Positions 4,356-5,272 of a DNA stretch of 5,272 nt are shown here, piece by piece. The stretch is from Bacteroidota bacterium (lineage in GTDB: Bacteria; Bacteroidota; Bacteroidia; Chitinophagales; Chitinophagaceae): contig JAGWPI010000299.1 in NCBI GenBank assembly GCA_028877005.1, positions 1-5,272 of the forward strand, in the 5' to 3' direction. The translations under genes were made by a program, and so were the position numbers. Each line of letters starts with the position of its first letter. The stretch's first letter is position 1. The notes beneath the pieces were generated by a model, which saw nothing but the letters and a program-made list of their open reading frames with translations, had not been told where the DNA came from and did not search any database.

Positions 4356-5272
4356 TTGAAAAAAAGTCAACTCTTCATTTTAAGTATAACTAGTGGTTTA
4401 TTACTAGTATCTGCATGGCCGGTATCGCCCTTTACATTTTGTATTTTCTTTGCATTTGTCCCATTACTTTGGATAGCTCATTTTGCTAAAACCATACGCA
4501 CTTTTATTGGTTACGCATTTGTAAGCCTATTTATTTGGAACGTAGGAACTACTTGGTGGATATGGAATTCTACTGATGTAGGTAGCATTGCTGCCATGGT
4601 AGCCAATAGCATTTTAATGTGTGTGCCTTTATGGGGCTATTATAAAATTCGCTCTAAATCCAAAATTTTATGGGGCATTATAGCTTGGGTTGTTTACTGG
4701 ATGTTTTTTGAGTGGATTCATTTAAACTGGCAATTAAGTTGGCCTTGGCTTACTTTAGGTAATGTGTTTGCCACACACCCAAATTGGGTTCAATGGTATA
4801 GTTTTACGGGAGTTAGTGGTGGTACATTATGGATTTTATTGATAAATATGTTGCTATTTCATAGTGTACGTATTTTTTTAATAGAAAAAAGAATTCCATT
4901 CTTATGGCTAAGCAGTGCAGTAGTCATTATTTTTACTCCTATCATCATTAGCTATATTTTAATTCCGGCTGTTCATAACACAAAAAGCAACTATAATGTA
5001 GTAATTGTGCAGCCAAATATAGATCCTTATCAAAAATTTGAAAGCCTTTCTATCCAAACCCAAATAGCCCGATTAATTCATTTATCTGACTCTGTAATTA
5101 ATGCAAAAACGGCTTTAGTTATATGGCCGGAAACAGCTTTGCCTGAACCTGTTATTCAACAACAACTGAATCAAACTGGTATTTATCAACAAGTATTTCA
5201 GTTTGTAGCTCAACATCCCAATCTTACATTATTAACCGGATTAGAAAGTTATGTAATGTATGGCAATGAAAA
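4356..5272 (+). CDS. lnt: Apolipoprotein N-acyltransferase Lnt, N-terminal part
   Basis: Lnt is the inner-membrane enzyme that adds the third acyl chain to the N-terminal cysteine of lipoproteins. The visible 305 residues run off the right edge, about 60% of the family's usual length of just over 500. About six to eight hydrophobic segments cover residues 5-205, with typical Bacteroidota Lnt features such as SAWPVSP (19-25), GTTWWIWNST (64-73) and LNWQLSWPWLTLGN (123-136). The nitrilase-fold catalytic domain begins near residue 214 (NVVIVQPNIDP). WPET at 257-260 holds Glu259, the expected first member of the Glu-Lys-Cys triad; the Lys and Cys lie beyond the window. The reading frame is open from 4290 (stop TAA 4287-4289). 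No ATG occurs before residue 81, inside the membrane domain, so I chose TTG 4356, which gives a plausible MKKSQLFIL start. It is probably a housekeeping neighbour and not part of the nitrogen-oxide module. Confidence 0.9.
   Translation, partial: MKKSQLFILSITSGLLLVSAWPVSPFTFCIFFAFVPLLWIAHFAKTIRTFIGYAFVSLFIWNVGTTWWIWNSTDVGSIAAMVANSILMCVPLWGYYKIRSKSKILWGIIAWVVYWMFFEWIHLNWQLSWPWLTLGNVFATHPNWVQWYSFTGVSGGTLWILLINMLLFHSVRIFLIEKRIPFLWLSSAVVIIFTPIIISYILIPAVHNTKSNYNVVIVQPNIDPYQKFESLSIQTQIARLIHLSDSVINAKTALVIWPETALPEPVIQQQLNQTGIYQQVFQFVAQHPNLTLLTGLESYVMYGNE

Noticed and set aside
4356..5272. lnt as a functional member of the nitrogen-oxide module, because NosZ and the cytochrome are lipoproteins
   Set aside because: Lnt serves all lipoproteins and is a housekeeping enzyme. 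No Fnr-like box precedes it, so adjacency alone is not enough.

Overview
This AT-rich window reads as a Bacteroidota chromosome, most likely from the Chitinophagaceae or a related group. Three things suggest this: the Sec-type lipoprotein form of NosZ, the near absence of Shine-Dalgarno sequences, and promoter elements that fit the Bacteroidota -7 consensus TAnnTTTG. The lineage is inferred from these features and has not been tested by a database search.

Layout. The minus strand on the left holds a two-gene start of a nitrous oxide reduction operon: a monohaem cytochrome c lipoprotein (756-1247) followed 30 bp later by nosZ (725 to 1, running off the left edge). A 320-bp divergent control region (1248-1567) separates this from a Crp/Fnr-family regulator on the plus strand (1568-2161). 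Next come an unassigned histidine-containing polytopic membrane protein (2283-3497) and a Ric/YtfE/ScdA-type di-iron protein (3548-4282), which repairs iron-sulfur clusters damaged by nitric oxide. The last gene, lnt (4356 to the right edge), encodes apolipoprotein N-acyltransferase. It lacks an ATG start and looks like an unrelated housekeeping neighbour.

How the parts fit. The window looks like a compact nitrogen-oxide respiration and defence island. NosZ and its cytochrome reduce N2O, Ric repairs nitrosative damage, the membrane protein probably handles NO or a related oxidant, and one Fnr-like regulator sits in the middle. The strongest new observation is regulatory. A 14-bp box of the form ATGAT-N4-ATCAT (perfect or degenerate) lies upstream of the cytochrome c-nosZ operon, the regulator, the membrane protein and ric. 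In all four promoters the distance from the box centre to the end of the best-placed TAnnTTTG-like element is exactly 36.5 bp. This is what an activator centred near -41.5 would need. The box differs from the E. coli FNR site (TTGAT-N4-ATCAA) at the outermost base, and the regulator has isoleucine where FNR has the specificity residue Ser212. It also lacks FNR's N-terminal cysteine cluster but carries an unusual CxxC just before its helix-turn-helix. The window therefore suggests a self-contained NO/N2O regulon with its own operator code.

No tRNA, rRNA, CRISPR array, insertion sequence or integrase was seen.
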